Assembly: GCF_001307155.1 (NCBI RefSeq)
Contig: NZ_CP012830.1
Coordinates: 1,729,501 to 1,793,500 of the forward strand
Origin: Pseudomonas fluorescens
GTDB taxonomy: Bacteria > Pseudomonadota > Gammaproteobacteria > Pseudomonadales > Pseudomonadaceae
Reading direction: 5' to 3'
DNA length: 64,000 bases
The notes under the pieces are model-generated. The model did no database searches. It was not told where the DNA came from and saw nothing but the letters and a program-made list of their open reading frames with translations. Positions 25,972 through 38,574 of the stretch are shown here, in pieces. Position numbers and translations under genes: made by a program. Within the stretch, counting starts at the first letter, position 1, and each line of letters starts with the position of its first letter.

Positions 25972-26967
25972 ATGAACTTACGCGTGCCTTCCATTCGTCA
26001 TGACGATTGCGATGAGCTGGCGGCCTTGTGCAAGGCCGGCGGCGATCCGTTGCGGCTGAATGTTTTGCGCGCACTGGCCAACGATTCGTTCGGCGTGCTG
26101 GAGCTGGCGCAAATCTTCGCCACCGGCCAATCGGGCATGAGCCACCACTTGAAGGTGCTGGCCCAGGCTGAGCTGGTAGCGACCCGCCGTGAAGGCAACG
26201 CGATTTTTTACCGTCGCGCCCTGCCCCACACCGAATTGTTGGGCGGCAAGCTGCATGCAGCACTGCTCGACGAAGTGGACAACCTGACCCTGCCCAGCGA
26301 TGTGCAGGCGCGGATCAGCCAGGTCCACGGACAACGAGCCGCTGCCAGCCAGGACTTTTTCTCACGGGTTGCGGAAAAGTTTCGCGCCCAGCAAGACTTG
26401 ATCGCCGGCTTGGCGCAGTACCGTGAAAGCGTGCTGGCCCTGCTCGACAAGTTGAGCTTCAGCGAAGGTGCCACCGCGATTGAAGTCGGCCCCGGCGACG
26501 GCAGTTTTCTGCCGGAACTGGCGCGCCGCTTCAGTCAGGTCACAGCGCTCGACAATAGCCCGGCGATGCTCGAACTGGCGCGCCAGGTCTGCGAACGTGA
26601 AAAGCTGGCTAACGTCAGCCTGCAATTAGCCGATGCATTGGATGGCGTAAGCCTTGAGGCCAATTGCGTTGTACTGAACATGGTCTTGCACCATTTCGCC
26701 GCGCCAGCCGATGCGCTCAAGCACATGGCCGGCTTGCTGCAACCAGGCGGTAGCCTGTTAGTGACAGAGTTATGTAGCCACAACCAAAGTTGGGCCAAGG
26801 AGGCCTGCGGTGATCTTTGGTTGGGGTTTGAACAGGACGATTTGGCCCGCTGGGCCACCGCTGCGGGACTCGTTCCCGGGGAAAGCCTCTATGTAGGCTT
26901 ACGTAATGGTTTCCAGATCCAGGTCCGCCACTTTCAGCGACCGGCTGGCGACACTCACCATCGGTAA
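25972..26967 (+). CDS. ArsR-family regulator fused to a SAM-dependent methyltransferase domain (SahR-like)
   Basis: 331 residues. Residues 1-100 form an ArsR winged helix (GDPLRLNVLRALAND, GQSGMSHHLKVLAQAELVATRREGNAIFYRR). Residues 150-320 form a class I methyltransferase fold: AIEVGPGDGSFLPELARR (motif I), ALDNSPAML, VVLNMVLHHF and LLQPGGSLLVTE. No ArsR metal-binding CxC is present, so the ligand is probably SAM or SAH rather than a metal. The gene is 18 bases upstream of metK. SahR, an ArsR-type SAH-responsive repressor of methionine-cycle genes, is the closest described role; that identity is inferred. Confidence 0.85.
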   Translation: MNLRVPSIRHDDCDELAALCKAGGDPLRLNVLRALANDSFGVLELAQIFATGQSGMSHHLKVLAQAELVATRREGNAIFYRRALPHTELLGGKLHAALLDEVDNLTLPSDVQARISQVHGQRAAASQDFFSRVAEKFRAQQDLIAGLAQYRESVLALLDKLSFSEGATAIEVGPGDGSFLPELARRFSQVTALDNSPAMLELARQVCEREKLANVSLQLADALDGVSLEANCVVLNMVLHHFAAPADALKHMAGLLQPGGSLLVTELCSHNQSWAKEACGDLWLGFEQDDLARWATAAGLVPGESLYVGLRNGFQIQVRHFQRPAGDTHHR

Positions 26968-26985
26968 ATTCAGGAAAACATCGAG

Positions 26986-28176
26986 ATGAGCGAATACTCC
27001 CTTTTCACCTCCGAGTCCGTGTCTGAAGGGCATCCGGACAAAATCGCCGACCAGATTTCTGATGCGGTGCTGGACGCCATCATTGCTGAAGACAAGTTCG
27101 CCCGTGTGGCGTGCGAGACTCTGGTGAAAACGGGCGTGGCGATCATCGCCGGCGAAGTCACCACCTCGGCCTGGGTCGATCTGGAAGACATCGTCCGCAA
27201 CGTGATCCTCGACATCGGCTACAACAGCTCGAACGTCGGCTTCGACGGCGCGACCTGCGGCGTGATGAACATCATCGGCAAGCAGTCGCCCGACATCAAC
27301 CAGGGTGTTGATCGTGCCAAGCCTGAAGACCAGGGCGCCGGCGACCAGGGCCTGATGTTCGGCTACGCCAGCAACGAAACCGACGTGCTGATGCCAGCAC
27401 CGATCACCTTCTCGCACCAACTGGTTCAGCGCCAGGCCGAAGCCCGCAAGTCCGGCCTGCTGCCTTGGCTGCGTCCAGACGCCAAGTCGCAAGTGACCTG
27501 CCGCTACGAAAACGGCAAGGTTGTCGGTATCGACGCCGTTGTACTGTCGACCCAGCACAACCCGGAAGTATCCTACAAAGACCTGCGCGAAGGCGTGATG
27601 GAACTGATCGTCAAGCACGTACTGCCTGCCGAGCTGCTATCCAAGGACACCCAGTTCCACATCAACCCGACTGGCCAGTTCATCATCGGTGGCCCGGTGG
27701 GCGACTGCGGCCTGACCGGTCGCAAGATCATCGTTGACAGCTACGGCGGCATGGCCCGTCACGGCGGCGGCGCGTTCTCCGGTAAAGATCCATCGAAGGT
27801 TGACCGTTCGGCTGCCTACGCCGGTCGTTATGTGGCCAAGAACATCGTGGCTGCCGGCCTGGCCGAGCGTTGCGAGATTCAGGTTTCCTACGCCATCGGC
27901 GTCGCTCAGCCGACTTCGATTTCGTTGAACACCTTCGGCACCGGCAAGATCAGCGACGACAAGATCGTCAAACTGGTCCGCGAAGTGTTCGACCTGCGTC
28001 CATACGCAATCACCACCATGCTCGACCTGCTGCACCCGATGTACCAGGACACCGCTGCGTACGGCCACTTCGGTCGCACCCCGGAAATCAAAACCGTGGG
28101 CGACGATACGTTCACCACGTTCACCTGGGAAAAAACCGACCGCGCCGACGCCCTGCGCGCTGCTGCCGGCCTGTAA
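26986..28176 (+). CDS. metK: S-adenosylmethionine synthase
   Basis: 396-residue methionine adenosyltransferase making SAM from methionine and ATP. Motifs: [65 protein letters not shown] and [26 protein letters not shown] precedes the ATG. It is the second gene after the ArsR-methyltransferase, which probably controls it. A strong terminator follows. Confidence 0.98.
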   Translation: MSEYSLFTSESVSEGHPDKIADQISDAVLDAIIAEDKFARVACETLVKTGVAIIAGEVTTSAWVDLEDIVRNVILDIGYNSSNVGFDGATCGVMNIIGKQSPDINQGVDRAKPEDQGAGDQGLMFGYASNETDVLMPAPITFSHQLVQRQAEARKSGLLPWLRPDAKSQVTCRYENGKVVGIDAVVLSTQHNPEVSYKDLREGVMELIVKHVLPAELLSKDTQFHINPTGQFIIGGPVGDCGLTGRKIIVDSYGGMARHGGGAFSGKDPSKVDRSAAYAGRYVAKNIVAAGLAERCEIQVSYAIGVAQPTSISLNTFGTGKISDDKIVKLVREVFDLRPYAITTMLDLLHPMYQDTAAYGHFGRTPEIKTVGDDTFTTFTWEKTDRADALRAAAGL

Positions 28177-28193
28177 GACTTTCCTGGCTGCAC

Positions 28194-28229
28194 AAAAAGC
28201 CCCGCACGGTTCGCCGTGCGGGGCTTTTT
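28194..28229 (+). terminator. Intrinsic terminator of metK
   Basis: AAAAAGCCCCGCACGG-TTCG-CCGTGCGGGGCTTTTT: a perfect 11-base GC-rich stem with a stable TTCG loop and a T-run. Confidence 0.95.
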
Positions 28230-28262
28230 CATGGGCGCTGGTCCGGTCTGGACACACCCTGA

Positions 28263-30017
<1,755 letters not shown>

Positions 30018-30112
30018 CTATGCAGAAACCGGCAGTTTTGAACCCAATGAGTATCGATGCGCTCCAACAGCCCATCTGCTGCCGACCTGATGATTTTTTA
30101 AACGGAGCCTTT

Positions 30113-30508
30113 ATGAAATTTCTTTCACCGCTCGCCATGTTGGTCCTTTGTGGCGTCATGGTGACACCGCTGATGGCTGCCGAAGAAACTCCGCAACTCA
30201 CTGGCTGCGCCGCCAAGCGCCAGTCCATCAGTAACCAGATCGAACAGGCCAGGGCGCACAGCAATGCCGAGCAAAAGGCTGGCCTGGAAAAAGCCCTGAG
30301 CGAAGCCACCGAGCACTGCAACGACGCCTCCCTGAAGAAAGAGCGCGAGAACAAGGTGCTCGACGCCAAGCACGAAGTCAGCCGCCGTCAGGCCGACCTC
30401 GACAAGGCGATGAAACAGGGCGACGCCGAGAAGATCAACAAACGCAAAGACAAACTCGCCGAGTCCCGTAAGGAATTGCAGCGAGCGCTGGATGAGCTGG
30501 ATAAGTAA
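30113..30508 (+). CDS. DUF1090 (YqjC-like) periplasmic protein
   Basis: 131 residues. Signal peptide MKFLSPLAMLVLCGVMVTPLMAA, then a highly charged, all-helical mature part with two Cys (TGCAAKR and EHCND) and heptad-like Lys/Glu repeats (KKERENKVLDAKHEVSRRQADLD), typical of DUF1090. The function of the family is unknown. The ATG at 30113 follows a purine-rich ACGGAG. It lies about 95 bases after ligB. Confidence 0.85.
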   Translation: MKFLSPLAMLVLCGVMVTPLMAAEETPQLTGCAAKRQSISNQIEQARAHSNAEQKAGLEKALSEATEHCNDASLKKERENKVLDAKHEVSRRQADLDKAMKQGDAEKINKRKDKLAESRKELQRALDELDK

Positions 30509-30536
30509 ATCCGAGATCAATGAGTGCAGCAGCTTT

Positions 30537-30668
30537 TGTGGCGAGGGAGCTTGCTCCCGCTCGGACGCGTAGCGTTCGCAATCAGGCTATCGCGATTTCC
30601 CGGGATAATCGCGATAACCGATGTTGGGGCGGCTTCGCCACCCAGCGGGAGCAAGCTCCCTCGCCACA
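30537..30668. repeat. REP-type inverted repeat pair
   Basis: Arms TGTGGCGAGGGAGCTTGCTC and GAGCAAGCTCCCTCGCCACA. The spacer contains a separate palindrome, ATCGCGATTTCCCGGGATAA followed by TCGCGAT. It lies between two convergent genes. Confidence 0.9.
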
Positions 30669-30690
30669 GAGTTATCAGTTGAACCTGAAA

Positions 30691-31140
30691 TCAGTGATCA
30701 CGAAACTGTTTATGGCACGCACTACAGGCGTCTTCGACCTTCTGCACGGCCGGGCCCAGGTTACTGGCCTTGTACGGCTGAACCTGGCTGGCAATCACCA
30801 ATTCACCGGTGGCGGCTTCAAGTGTGCGGGCCATTTCCTGGAAACGTGCCTGCTGCTGCCAGACACCGTCTTTGGCACTGGTGTTGCTGTCCTCACGAAC
30901 CTGTGGGAAATGCTTCCACGGCTCATGGGACAAGGCGTCGAGCTTGACGGCGCCTGCGGTAAAACGCGGGCCATCGAACGGGATACGTCCCCGCAACATG
31001 CCGCCCAGGTCTTCGCCGGTCTTGAGCATTTGCTTGAAAATCGCCTTGCGCTGACCCAGCGGCGAGTTCGGATCGACACCGCCACAGGCGGACAGCGTCA
31101 GGCAGGCCAGCAATACAACAGAAAGTCTTTTAAGAGTCAT
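30691..31140 (-). CDS. Cytochrome c'-like lipoprotein
   Basis: 149 residues. The lipobox Cys is at residue 19 (TLSAC). A four-helix-bundle-type sequence follows (RKAIFKQMLKTGEDLGGML, FQEMARTLEAA). The C-terminal haem motif CSACH at 139-143 is the position typical of cytochrome c'/c556. It is probably anchored in the envelope facing the periplasm. It is divergent from mltA. The redox partner is unknown. Confidence 0.85.
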   Translation of the reverse strand: MTLKRLSVVLLACLTLSACGGVDPNSPLGQRKAIFKQMLKTGEDLGGMLRGRIPFDGPRFTAGAVKLDALSHEPWKHFPQVREDSNTSAKDGVWQQQARFQEMARTLEAATGELVIASQVQPYKASNLGPAVQKVEDACSACHKQFRDH

Positions 31141-31268
31141 GGTGGCTTCAGGTCACGGGAAACGGCGGCCAGTATCCTCGCGTCGTCGGTAAAGACCAAT
31201 AGCCCTATTAACAATAAGGGTTGCCTGAACGCTGGAAGCGCTCGGGCAACCTGCACAGGAAATACCGC

Positions 31269-32441
31269 ATGAACAGCCGTTTCAAGGCCTGGCGCAACAC
31301 TCTGCTCTGGACCGTACCGATGGTCGCCCTGCTCGCCGGTTGCAACAGTGGCGACACCGCAAAACCACAAACCCACGCCATCGCCACCTATTCCAGCGCG
31401 ACGTGGGAAGCTTTGCCGGCGGTATCTGATAATGACTTGCTGGCCGGCTTCGGTTCCTGGCGCAGCGCCTGTACCCGCCTGAAATCCGACCCGGTCTGGG
31501 GCGCGACCTGCGCAGCGGCCGCCAATGTGCCGCAAACCGCAGACGCCATCCGCGACTTTCTCAAGGAACAGCTGGCGGTCTACGGCCTGCGCTCCTCCAG
31601 CGGCAATGCGAATGGCTTGATCACCGGCTATTACGAGCCGGTCTATCCGGGCAGCCTGACGCAGAACCCGGTGGCCAATGTGCCGGTTTACGGTGTACCG
31701 GACGACATGATCATCGTCTCGCTCGAGAGCATTTACCCCGAACTCAAAGGCAAGCGCCTGCGCGGTCGCCTTGAAGGCCGGGTGCTCAAGCCTTACGACG
31801 ATGCCGCTGCGATTGAAACCAAAGGGGTCAAGGCGCCGGTGCTGGCGTGGCTGACCGATCCGATGGACCTGCAGTTTCTACAAATCCAGGGCTCGGGCCG
31901 CATTCAGCTGGAAGATGGCCGCCAACTGCGCATCGGTTATGCCGACCAGAACGGTCACCCGTACCGCCCAATTGGCCGCTGGCTGGTGGATCAGGGCGAA
32001 CTGAAGAAGGAAGACGTGACCATGGGCGCCATCAGTGCCTGGGCCAAGGCCCACCCGACGCGCATTCCTGAACTGCTCGGCAGTAACCCGAGCTACGTGT
32101 TCTTCAGCCGCAATCCTGACAGCAACGAAGGCCCGCGCGGCTCGCTGAACGTGCCGCTGACCTCGGGTTACAGCGTGGCGGTGGATCGCAAGGTGATTCC
32201 GCTGGGCAGTCTGCTGTGGTTATCCACGACCCGCCCTGATGGCAGCGCACTGGTACGCCCCGTCGCCGCACAGGACACCGGTGGCGCGATCACCGGCGAA
32301 GTTCGCGCCGACCTGTTCTGGGGCACCGGCGATGCCGCCGGGCAACTGGCCGGCGACATGAAACAGCAAGGGCAAATCTGGATGCTCTGGCCAAAAGGCG
32401 CGGCACTACCGCAACTGCCGCAGGTGACCGACACAAAGTAA
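31269..32441 (+). CDS. mltA: Membrane-bound lytic murein transglycosylase A
   Basis: 390-residue outer-membrane lipoprotein that cleaves peptidoglycan to 1,6-anhydromuropeptides. Lipobox LLAGC near residue 22. The MltA domain has LITGYYEPVYPGS, FLQIQGSGRIQLEDG and a C-terminal 3D-type segment AAQDTGGAITGEVRADLFWG with the catalytic Asp. The ATG at 31269 gives a proper signal peptide; a GTG/TTG-type start upstream at 31221 does not. Confidence 0.95.
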   Translation: MNSRFKAWRNTLLWTVPMVALLAGCNSGDTAKPQTHAIATYSSATWEALPAVSDNDLLAGFGSWRSACTRLKSDPVWGATCAAAANVPQTADAIRDFLKEQLAVYGLRSSSGNANGLITGYYEPVYPGSLTQNPVANVPVYGVPDDMIIVSLESIYPELKGKRLRGRLEGRVLKPYDDAAAIETKGVKAPVLAWLTDPMDLQFLQIQGSGRIQLEDGRQLRIGYADQNGHPYRPIGRWLVDQGELKKEDVTMGAISAWAKAHPTRIPELLGSNPSYVFFSRNPDSNEGPRGSLNVPLTSGYSVAVDRKVIPLGSLLWLSTTRPDGSALVRPVAAQDTGGAITGEVRADLFWGTGDAAGQLAGDMKQQGQIWMLWPKGAALPQLPQVTDTK

Positions 32442-32468
32442 GTCGCACCCAATACGCTGTTGATTCCT

Positions 32469-32497
32469 GTAGCAGCTGGCGAAGCCTGCTGCTACAA
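32469..32497. repeat. Truncated REP-type element
   Basis: TGTAGCAGCTGGCGAAGCCTGC followed directly by TGCTACA: the outer arms of the CGTAGCAGCTG repeat joined with most of the element deleted. It lies between the convergent mltA and MAPEG genes. Confidence 0.65.
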
Positions 32498-32515
32498 AAA
32501 CGGTTCCGCATCGCG

Positions 32516-32899
32516 TCAGATCGACACAAAAAAGAAGGCGGCAATCAATCCCATGCCGACAAACCACACCAGCGAACGCAGGATCGCCCAGTCTGCCAGG
32601 TAGCAGATGATGTAAAGCAGGCGGCTGGTGATGAACAGCACCGACAGCACGTTGATCGTCACCAGTTCGGCATTGCCGACCAGGTGCGCGACGATGACCG
32701 CGGCGGCAAACGCCGGGGTGACTTCAAAGCTGTTCAACTGGGCCCAATGGGCACGCTTGGCAAACCCGTCGAGGGATTCAAGGAAGTCTCGCGGATCATG
32801 ATTGTCCTGAAGCCCGAACTTGCCGCCGATCCTGGCAATGGCGGTGCAAACGTACGGCAAGAAAATCGCGATCAATACACACCACAGGGCAACGTTCAT
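32516..32899 (-). CDS. MAPEG-family membrane protein
   Basis: 127 residues with four hydrophobic helices. It starts MNVALWCVLIAIFLPYVCTAIAR; the loop after helix 1 has the MAPEG-like pattern RAHWAQLNSFEVTPAFAAAVIVAH, then SRLLYIICYLADW. The family includes glutathione-dependent membrane enzymes; bacterial members of this kind are uncharacterised. The ATG at 32899 is preferred over the long frame start at 33157, which overlaps the next gene. It is 35 bases downstream of the EamA transporter gene. Confidence 0.82.
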   Translation of the reverse strand: MNVALWCVLIAIFLPYVCTAIARIGGKFGLQDNHDPRDFLESLDGFAKRAHWAQLNSFEVTPAFAAAVIVAHLVGNAELVTINVLSVLFITSRLLYIICYLADWAILRSLVWFVGMGLIAAFFFVSI

Positions 32900-32934
32900 T
32901 GCAGATTCCTTTTTAGAGTTTCGTAAACGCTCGC

Positions 32935-33768
32935 TCAGAACTTCATCACGAACATGCCGGCCAGTACCAGCCCACAAGCCAAGAGCCTGGGCCTGCCGAA
33001 AGGTTCCTTGAGGTAACGCATGCCAAACAGCACCACCAGAATCACACTGATCTCGCGCAACGCCGCCGCTTCGGCAATTGACCCCAACTGCATGGCCCAG
33101 AGCACCAAAGCGTAGCTGAACAACACGCAGAACCCGACGCTCAACCCCAGTCGCCACTGCTCACGCCAGAACAGCATAAAAGCCGGACGCTTGCGCACCA
33201 GTGCCAACAGCGGAAACGGCCAGGCACTGAGCAGCGTCACCCAGACCAGGTAATCGAGCGGGTGCGACCAGCGCCGCAACGCCTGCCCATCGATAAAGGT
33301 GTAGCCGCCAATGCACAAGCCGATCAGCACCACTACCGGCAACATCGACCACGGCAAACGCTCCCCGCCACCGCCCTGCCAAAGCAGGCACAGCATGCCG
33401 AACGGGATCAGCAAAATGCCGAGGATCTGCTGGGTCGTCAGCACTTCGCCAGCAAAAATCAGTGTCAACGCCAGAACCACCAACGGCGACAAACCGCGCA
33501 TCAGCGGATAGACCAGCCCAAGATCGCCGACCCGATAGGCCTGGATCAGCAGATACCGGTAGAGCAACTCGAAGGCCGCCGAAGCGAGTATCCACGGCCA
33601 GATATCCATCGGTGGCAGCGCGACGAAACCCAGCATCAGCGCGACAAACAGCATCGCGACACTGTCCATGCAGGCCACGACCAATAACCGCTCAGCACTG
33701 AACTTGATCAGGGTATTCCAGGCTGCGTGCAACAACGCCGCCACCAACACCAGAATCGTCGCAAGCAC
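32935..33768 (-). CDS. EamA/DMT-family transporter
   Basis: 277-residue membrane protein with about ten helices and the internal duplication of the drug/metabolite transporter superfamily (LLHAAWNTLIKF in repeat 1; YTFIDGQALR in repeat 2). The GTG start at 33768 has AAGGAG six bases upstream. The substrate is unknown. It is probably cotranscribed with the MAPEG gene and is divergent from the MFS gene. Confidence 0.85.
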   Translation of the reverse strand: MLATILVLVAALLHAAWNTLIKFSAERLLVVACMDSVAMLFVALMLGFVALPPMDIWPWILASAAFELLYRYLLIQAYRVGDLGLVYPLMRGLSPLVVLALTLIFAGEVLTTQQILGILLIPFGMLCLLWQGGGGERLPWSMLPVVVLIGLCIGGYTFIDGQALRRWSHPLDYLVWVTLLSAWPFPLLALVRKRPAFMLFWREQWRLGLSVGFCVLFSYALVLWAMQLGSIAEAAALREISVILVVLFGMRYLKEPFGRPRLLACGLVLAGMFVMKF

Positions 33769-33966
33769 CCTGCTCTCCTTGCCCGCATCAACCGAATTGA
33801 TTCGCCATATGTCAGCAGCTGTTTATACTGCAACCGACCACGCCGCACTCAGTTGCGCACATACTTATTCCAATAAATTTCTGCTGCTACCCGATCCTCA
33901 CGGAGCCGGGGGCTCGCATGCGTATGCCTGATCAGAGCGTCAAGACTACCGACAGAGACCTTGCGC

Positions 33967-35136
33967 ATGCCACTCGCCTTGTTTGCACTGGCTGTTGCCG
34001 CCTTCGGCATCGGCACCACTGAATTCGTCATCATGGGCTTGCTGCCCGATGTCGCCCGCGACCTTGCCGTAAGCATTCCCGAGGCCGGCCTGCTGATTAC
34101 CGGCTACGCCCTGGGCGTGGTGTTCGGCGCGCCGATCCTCGCGGTCGGGACGGCCAACATGCCACGCAAAGCCACGCTGCTGGGCATGACGCTGATGTTC
34201 ATCCTTGGCAACATGCTCTGCGCACTCGCCCCGAACTACGCCACATTGATGGCCGCACGGGTGATTACTGCGTTGTGCCACGGTGCATTCTTCGGCATCG
34301 GTTCAGTGGTCGCTGCAGGTTTAGTGGCACCGAACAAGCGCGCCCAGGCAATTGCGATGATGTTCACCGGCCTGACCCTCGCCAACGTACTCGGCGTACC
34401 GCTGGGCACCGCGCTCGGGCAATACGCCGGCTGGCGCTCGACCTTCTGGGCGGTGTCGGTGATCGGCGTGATCGCGGCCATCGCCCAGTGGGTCTGGTTG
34501 CCGAAAGAGATCGCCATGGACAAAGCCAACCTGGCCAGCGAATTCAAGGTACTGGGCAAAACCAATGTGCTGCTGGCGTTGGGCATGAGCGTGCTGGCGT
34601 CGACCAGCCTGTTCAGTGTCTTCACCTACATCGCACCGATCCTGCAGGACATTACCGGCGTCAGCCCGCACGGCGTGACCATCATGCTGCTGTTGTTCGG
34701 CGTGGGCTTGACCGCTGGCAGCATGCTCGGCGGACGCCTGGCCGACAGCCGTTTGCTGCCGTCATTAGTCGGCATGGCCCTCGCCGTCGTGCTGGTGCTG
34801 GCGGCGTTCAGCCAGACCAGCCACTCGGTGATCCCGGCCGCCATCACCCTGGTACTGTGGGGTGTGTTCGCCTTCGCACTATGCCCGATCCTGCAACTGC
34901 TGATCATCGACCAGGCTCATGAGGCGCCGAACCTGGGTTCGACGCTAAACCAGAGCGCCTTCAACCTGGGCAATGCCGCCGGAGCGTGGATCGGCGGACT
35001 GGTCGTCGCCAGCGGTGCCAACCTTGCAGACCTGCCATGGACCGGCGCACTGGTCAGCGGCTTGACCGTGCTGACGGCGCTGTTCTTTATCTACCTGCAA
35101 CGCCGCGAAGCGGCAACGGCCAACGTCCCCGGCTGA
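33967..35136 (+). CDS. MFS transporter, AraJ/YdhP-like (DHA1)
   Basis: 389-residue, 12-helix exporter. The N-terminus ALAVAAFGIGTTEFVIMGLLP is the signature of the AraJ/YdhP sugar- or drug-efflux group of the DHA1 family. RVITALCHGAFFGIGS and NVLGVPLGTALGQYAGWR follow. The ATG at 33967 has AGAG at a nine-base spacing; the TTG six bases earlier is too close to it. The substrate is unknown. Confidence 0.88.
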   Translation: MPLALFALAVAAFGIGTTEFVIMGLLPDVARDLAVSIPEAGLLITGYALGVVFGAPILAVGTANMPRKATLLGMTLMFILGNMLCALAPNYATLMAARVITALCHGAFFGIGSVVAAGLVAPNKRAQAIAMMFTGLTLANVLGVPLGTALGQYAGWRSTFWAVSVIGVIAAIAQWVWLPKEIAMDKANLASEFKVLGKTNVLLALGMSVLASTSLFSVFTYIAPILQDITGVSPHGVTIMLLLFGVGLTAGSMLGGRLADSRLLPSLVGMALAVVLVLAAFSQTSHSVIPAAITLVLWGVFAFALCPILQLLIIDQAHEAPNLGSTLNQSAFNLGNAAGAWIGGLVVASGANLADLPWTGALVSGLTVLTALFFIYLQRREAATANVPG

Positions 35137-35170
35137 GCTTTAGATAATCTGTGCAACGATACAAAACCCT

Positions 35171-35302
35171 TGTGGCGAGGGAGCTTGCTCCCGCTGGGGC
35201 GCGCAGCGGCCCTAAATCCTGCAATCGAGTTTTGTCAGACACAACGCATTAATCGATCTGCGACCGCTTCGCGGCCGAGCGGGAGCAAGCTCCCTCGCCA
35301 CA
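35171..35302. repeat. REP-type inverted repeat pair
   Basis: Arms TGTGGCGAGGGAGCTTGCTC and GAGCAAGCTCCCTCGCCACA, with CGCGCAGCGGCC and GCGACCGCTTCGCGGCC in the spacer. It lies between the convergent MFS and thioesterase genes. Confidence 0.92.
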
Positions 35303-35312
35303 GGGGCCGCGG

Positions 35313-35717
35313 TCATTCGACGGCGGCGTCGTCCTGGAACTGGTCCTTGACGTACTTGATCTCGGTCCGGCCATGTGGCGTCGGCAAGCCGTCTTCGCCC
35401 AGGTTGACGAAGACCATCTTCTCGACCGTCAGGATGCTTTTGCGGGTGATCTTGTTGCGCACTTCGCACGTCAGGGTGATCGAGGTACGACCGAACTCGG
35501 TGGCCGTGATACCCAGCTCGATGATGTCGCCCTGGCGCGAGGCACTGACGAAGTTGATTTCGGAAATGTACTTGGTGACCACGCGCTGGTTGCCCAGCTG
35601 GACGATTGCGTAAATGGCGGCCTCTTCGTCGATCCAGCGCAGCAGGCTACCGCCGAACAGCGTGCCGTTGGGGTTAAGGTCTTCGGGTTTTACCCATTTG
35701 CGGGTGTGGAAATTCAT
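35313..35717 (-). CDS. Acyl-CoA thioesterase, hotdog fold (YciA-like)
   Basis: 134 residues. The hotdog helix motif NGTLFGGSLLRWIDEEAAIYA carries the catalytic Asp-Glu region, followed by strands with NFVSASRQGDIIELG and TCEVRNKITRKSILTVEKMVFVNL. It hydrolyses acyl-CoA esters in the cytosol; chain-length preference cannot be read from the sequence. It stands alone and is divergent from ahcY and its riboswitch. Confidence 0.88.
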   Translation of the reverse strand: MNFHTRKWVKPEDLNPNGTLFGGSLLRWIDEEAAIYAIVQLGNQRVVTKYISEINFVSASRQGDIIELGITATEFGRTSITLTCEVRNKITRKSILTVEKMVFVNLGEDGLPTPHGRTEIKYVKDQFQDDAAVE

Positions 35718-35835
35718 GCTCGCTCCTGACCGTCTTGCCGATTGATGCCGGCATCATGGCAGACCATGCAGTCATGCTCCATGAGGCTTCGACTATGGTC
35801 GCCATTAGCGATCTTCATTTGGCCGACAGAAACCC

Positions 35836-35864
35836 TTTGGAAGTCTGGCCCAGACGGCTATAAT
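35836..35864 (+). promoter_or_regulatory. Candidate sigma-70 promoter of ahcY
   Basis: TTTGGA (35836-35841) and a consensus TATAAT (35859-35864) are separated by 17 bases. Transcription would begin about 40 bases before the riboswitch. Confidence 0.7.
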
Positions 35865-35910
35865 CGCCCCCGTTTCAAAACGGTCATCTTCGATTGATAC
35901 CGTTTTCCCG

Positions 35911-37449
<1,539 letters not shown>

Positions 37450-37504
37450 TAGGCACAGACTGTCCGCTCCCCTGTGGGAGCGGGCTTATGTAGGAGCCCT
37501 GTTT

Positions 37505-37597
37505 ACTGTAGGAGCAAAGCTTGCTCGCGATAGCATCACCACGGTGTTCCTGAAACACCGCGGCGCTTGCATCGCGAGCAAGCTTTGCTCCTACAGT
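37505..37597. repeat. Inverted repeat (GTAGGAGCAAAGCTTGCTCGCGAT type)
   Basis: ACTGTAGGAGCAAAGCTTGC is mirrored by GCAAGCTTTGCTCCTACAGT with TCGCGAT and ATCGCGA inside; the loop carries a third pairing, CACGGTGTTCCTGAAACACCG. It lies between ahcY and metF. Confidence 0.9.
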
Positions 37598-37641
37598 GAG
37601 CGCGGCGCCTACAAGGCTTACGAGTTTCAAAGGGTATTCCT

Positions 37642-38487
37642 ATGTCCCAAGACCGCCGCTACAGCTTCGAGTTCTTCCCGACGAAGACCGATGCCGGGCA
37701 TGAAAAGCTCATCGCCACTGCCCGTCAGCTGGCCACGTACAACCCCGATTTCTTCTCCTGCACCTATGGCGCTGGTGGTTCGACTCGTGATCGAACCCTC
37801 AACACCGTGTTGCAGCTCGAAAGCGAAGTCAAAGTTCCTGCCGCACCGCATCTGTCTTGCGTGGGCGACAGCAAGGCTGACTTGCGCGGCCTGCTGGCTC
37901 AATACAAGGCGGCCGGCATCAAGCGGATCGTTGCTTTGCGCGGTGACCTGCCTTCAGGCATGGGCATGGCCAGCGGCGAATTGCGCCATGCCAATGACCT
38001 GGTGAGCTTCATTCGTGAAGAGACCGGCGATCACTTCCACATCGAAGTCGCCGCTTACCCGGAAATGCACCCGCAAGCACGCAACTTCGAAGACGATCTC
38101 ACCAATTTCGTGCGCAAGGCCAACGCCGGCGCCAACAGTGCGATCACCCAGTACTTCTTCAACGCCGACAGCTACTTCTACTTCGTCGAGCGTGTACAGG
38201 CGATGGGCGTGAACATCCCGGTTGTTCCGGGCATCATGCCGATCACCAACTACAGCAAGCTGGCACGCTTCTCCGACGCCTGCGGTGCGGAAATCCCGCG
38301 CTGGGTCCGCAAACAGCTGGAAGCCTACGGTGACGACACCCAAAGCATTCAGGGTTTCGGCGAGCAGGTGATCACCGAAATGTGTGAACGTTTGTTGCAA
38401 GGCGGCGCACCAGGGCTGCATTTCTATACCCTGAACCAGGCCGAACCTAGCCTGGCCGTCTGGAACAATCTGAAACTGCCACGCTGA
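37642..38487 (+). CDS. metF: 5,10-methylenetetrahydrofolate reductase
   Basis: 281-residue flavoenzyme producing 5-methyl-THF for methionine synthesis. The N-terminal YSFEFFPTKTDAGHEKL, SCTYGAGGSTRDRT, RGDLPSG and the pattern AITQYFFNADSYFYFVERV, then VVPGIMPITNY, are the usual MetF signatures. AAAGGG precedes the ATG. The chain SAH hydrolase then MetF places two methionine-cycle enzymes side by side. Confidence 0.97.
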   Translation: MSQDRRYSFEFFPTKTDAGHEKLIATARQLATYNPDFFSCTYGAGGSTRDRTLNTVLQLESEVKVPAAPHLSCVGDSKADLRGLLAQYKAAGIKRIVALRGDLPSGMGMASGELRHANDLVSFIREETGDHFHIEVAAYPEMHPQARNFEDDLTNFVRKANAGANSAITQYFFNADSYFYFVERVQAMGVNIPVVPGIMPITNYSKLARFSDACGAEIPRWVRKQLEAYGDDTQSIQGFGEQVITEMCERLLQGGAPGLHFYTLNQAEPSLAVWNNLKLPR

Positions 38488-38510
38488 AACAGGCGTAGCA
38501 TTCAGAACGA

Positions 38511-38540
38511 GGCCCTGGCGAAACCCAGGGCCTTTTTTTT
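38511..38540 (+). terminator. Intrinsic terminator of metF
   Basis: GGCCCTGG and CCAGGGCC pair around a short loop and are followed by eight T residues. Confidence 0.9.
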
Positions 38541-38574
38541 CATTCTCCCAATTCGCCAGGGATGATCGCAGTAG

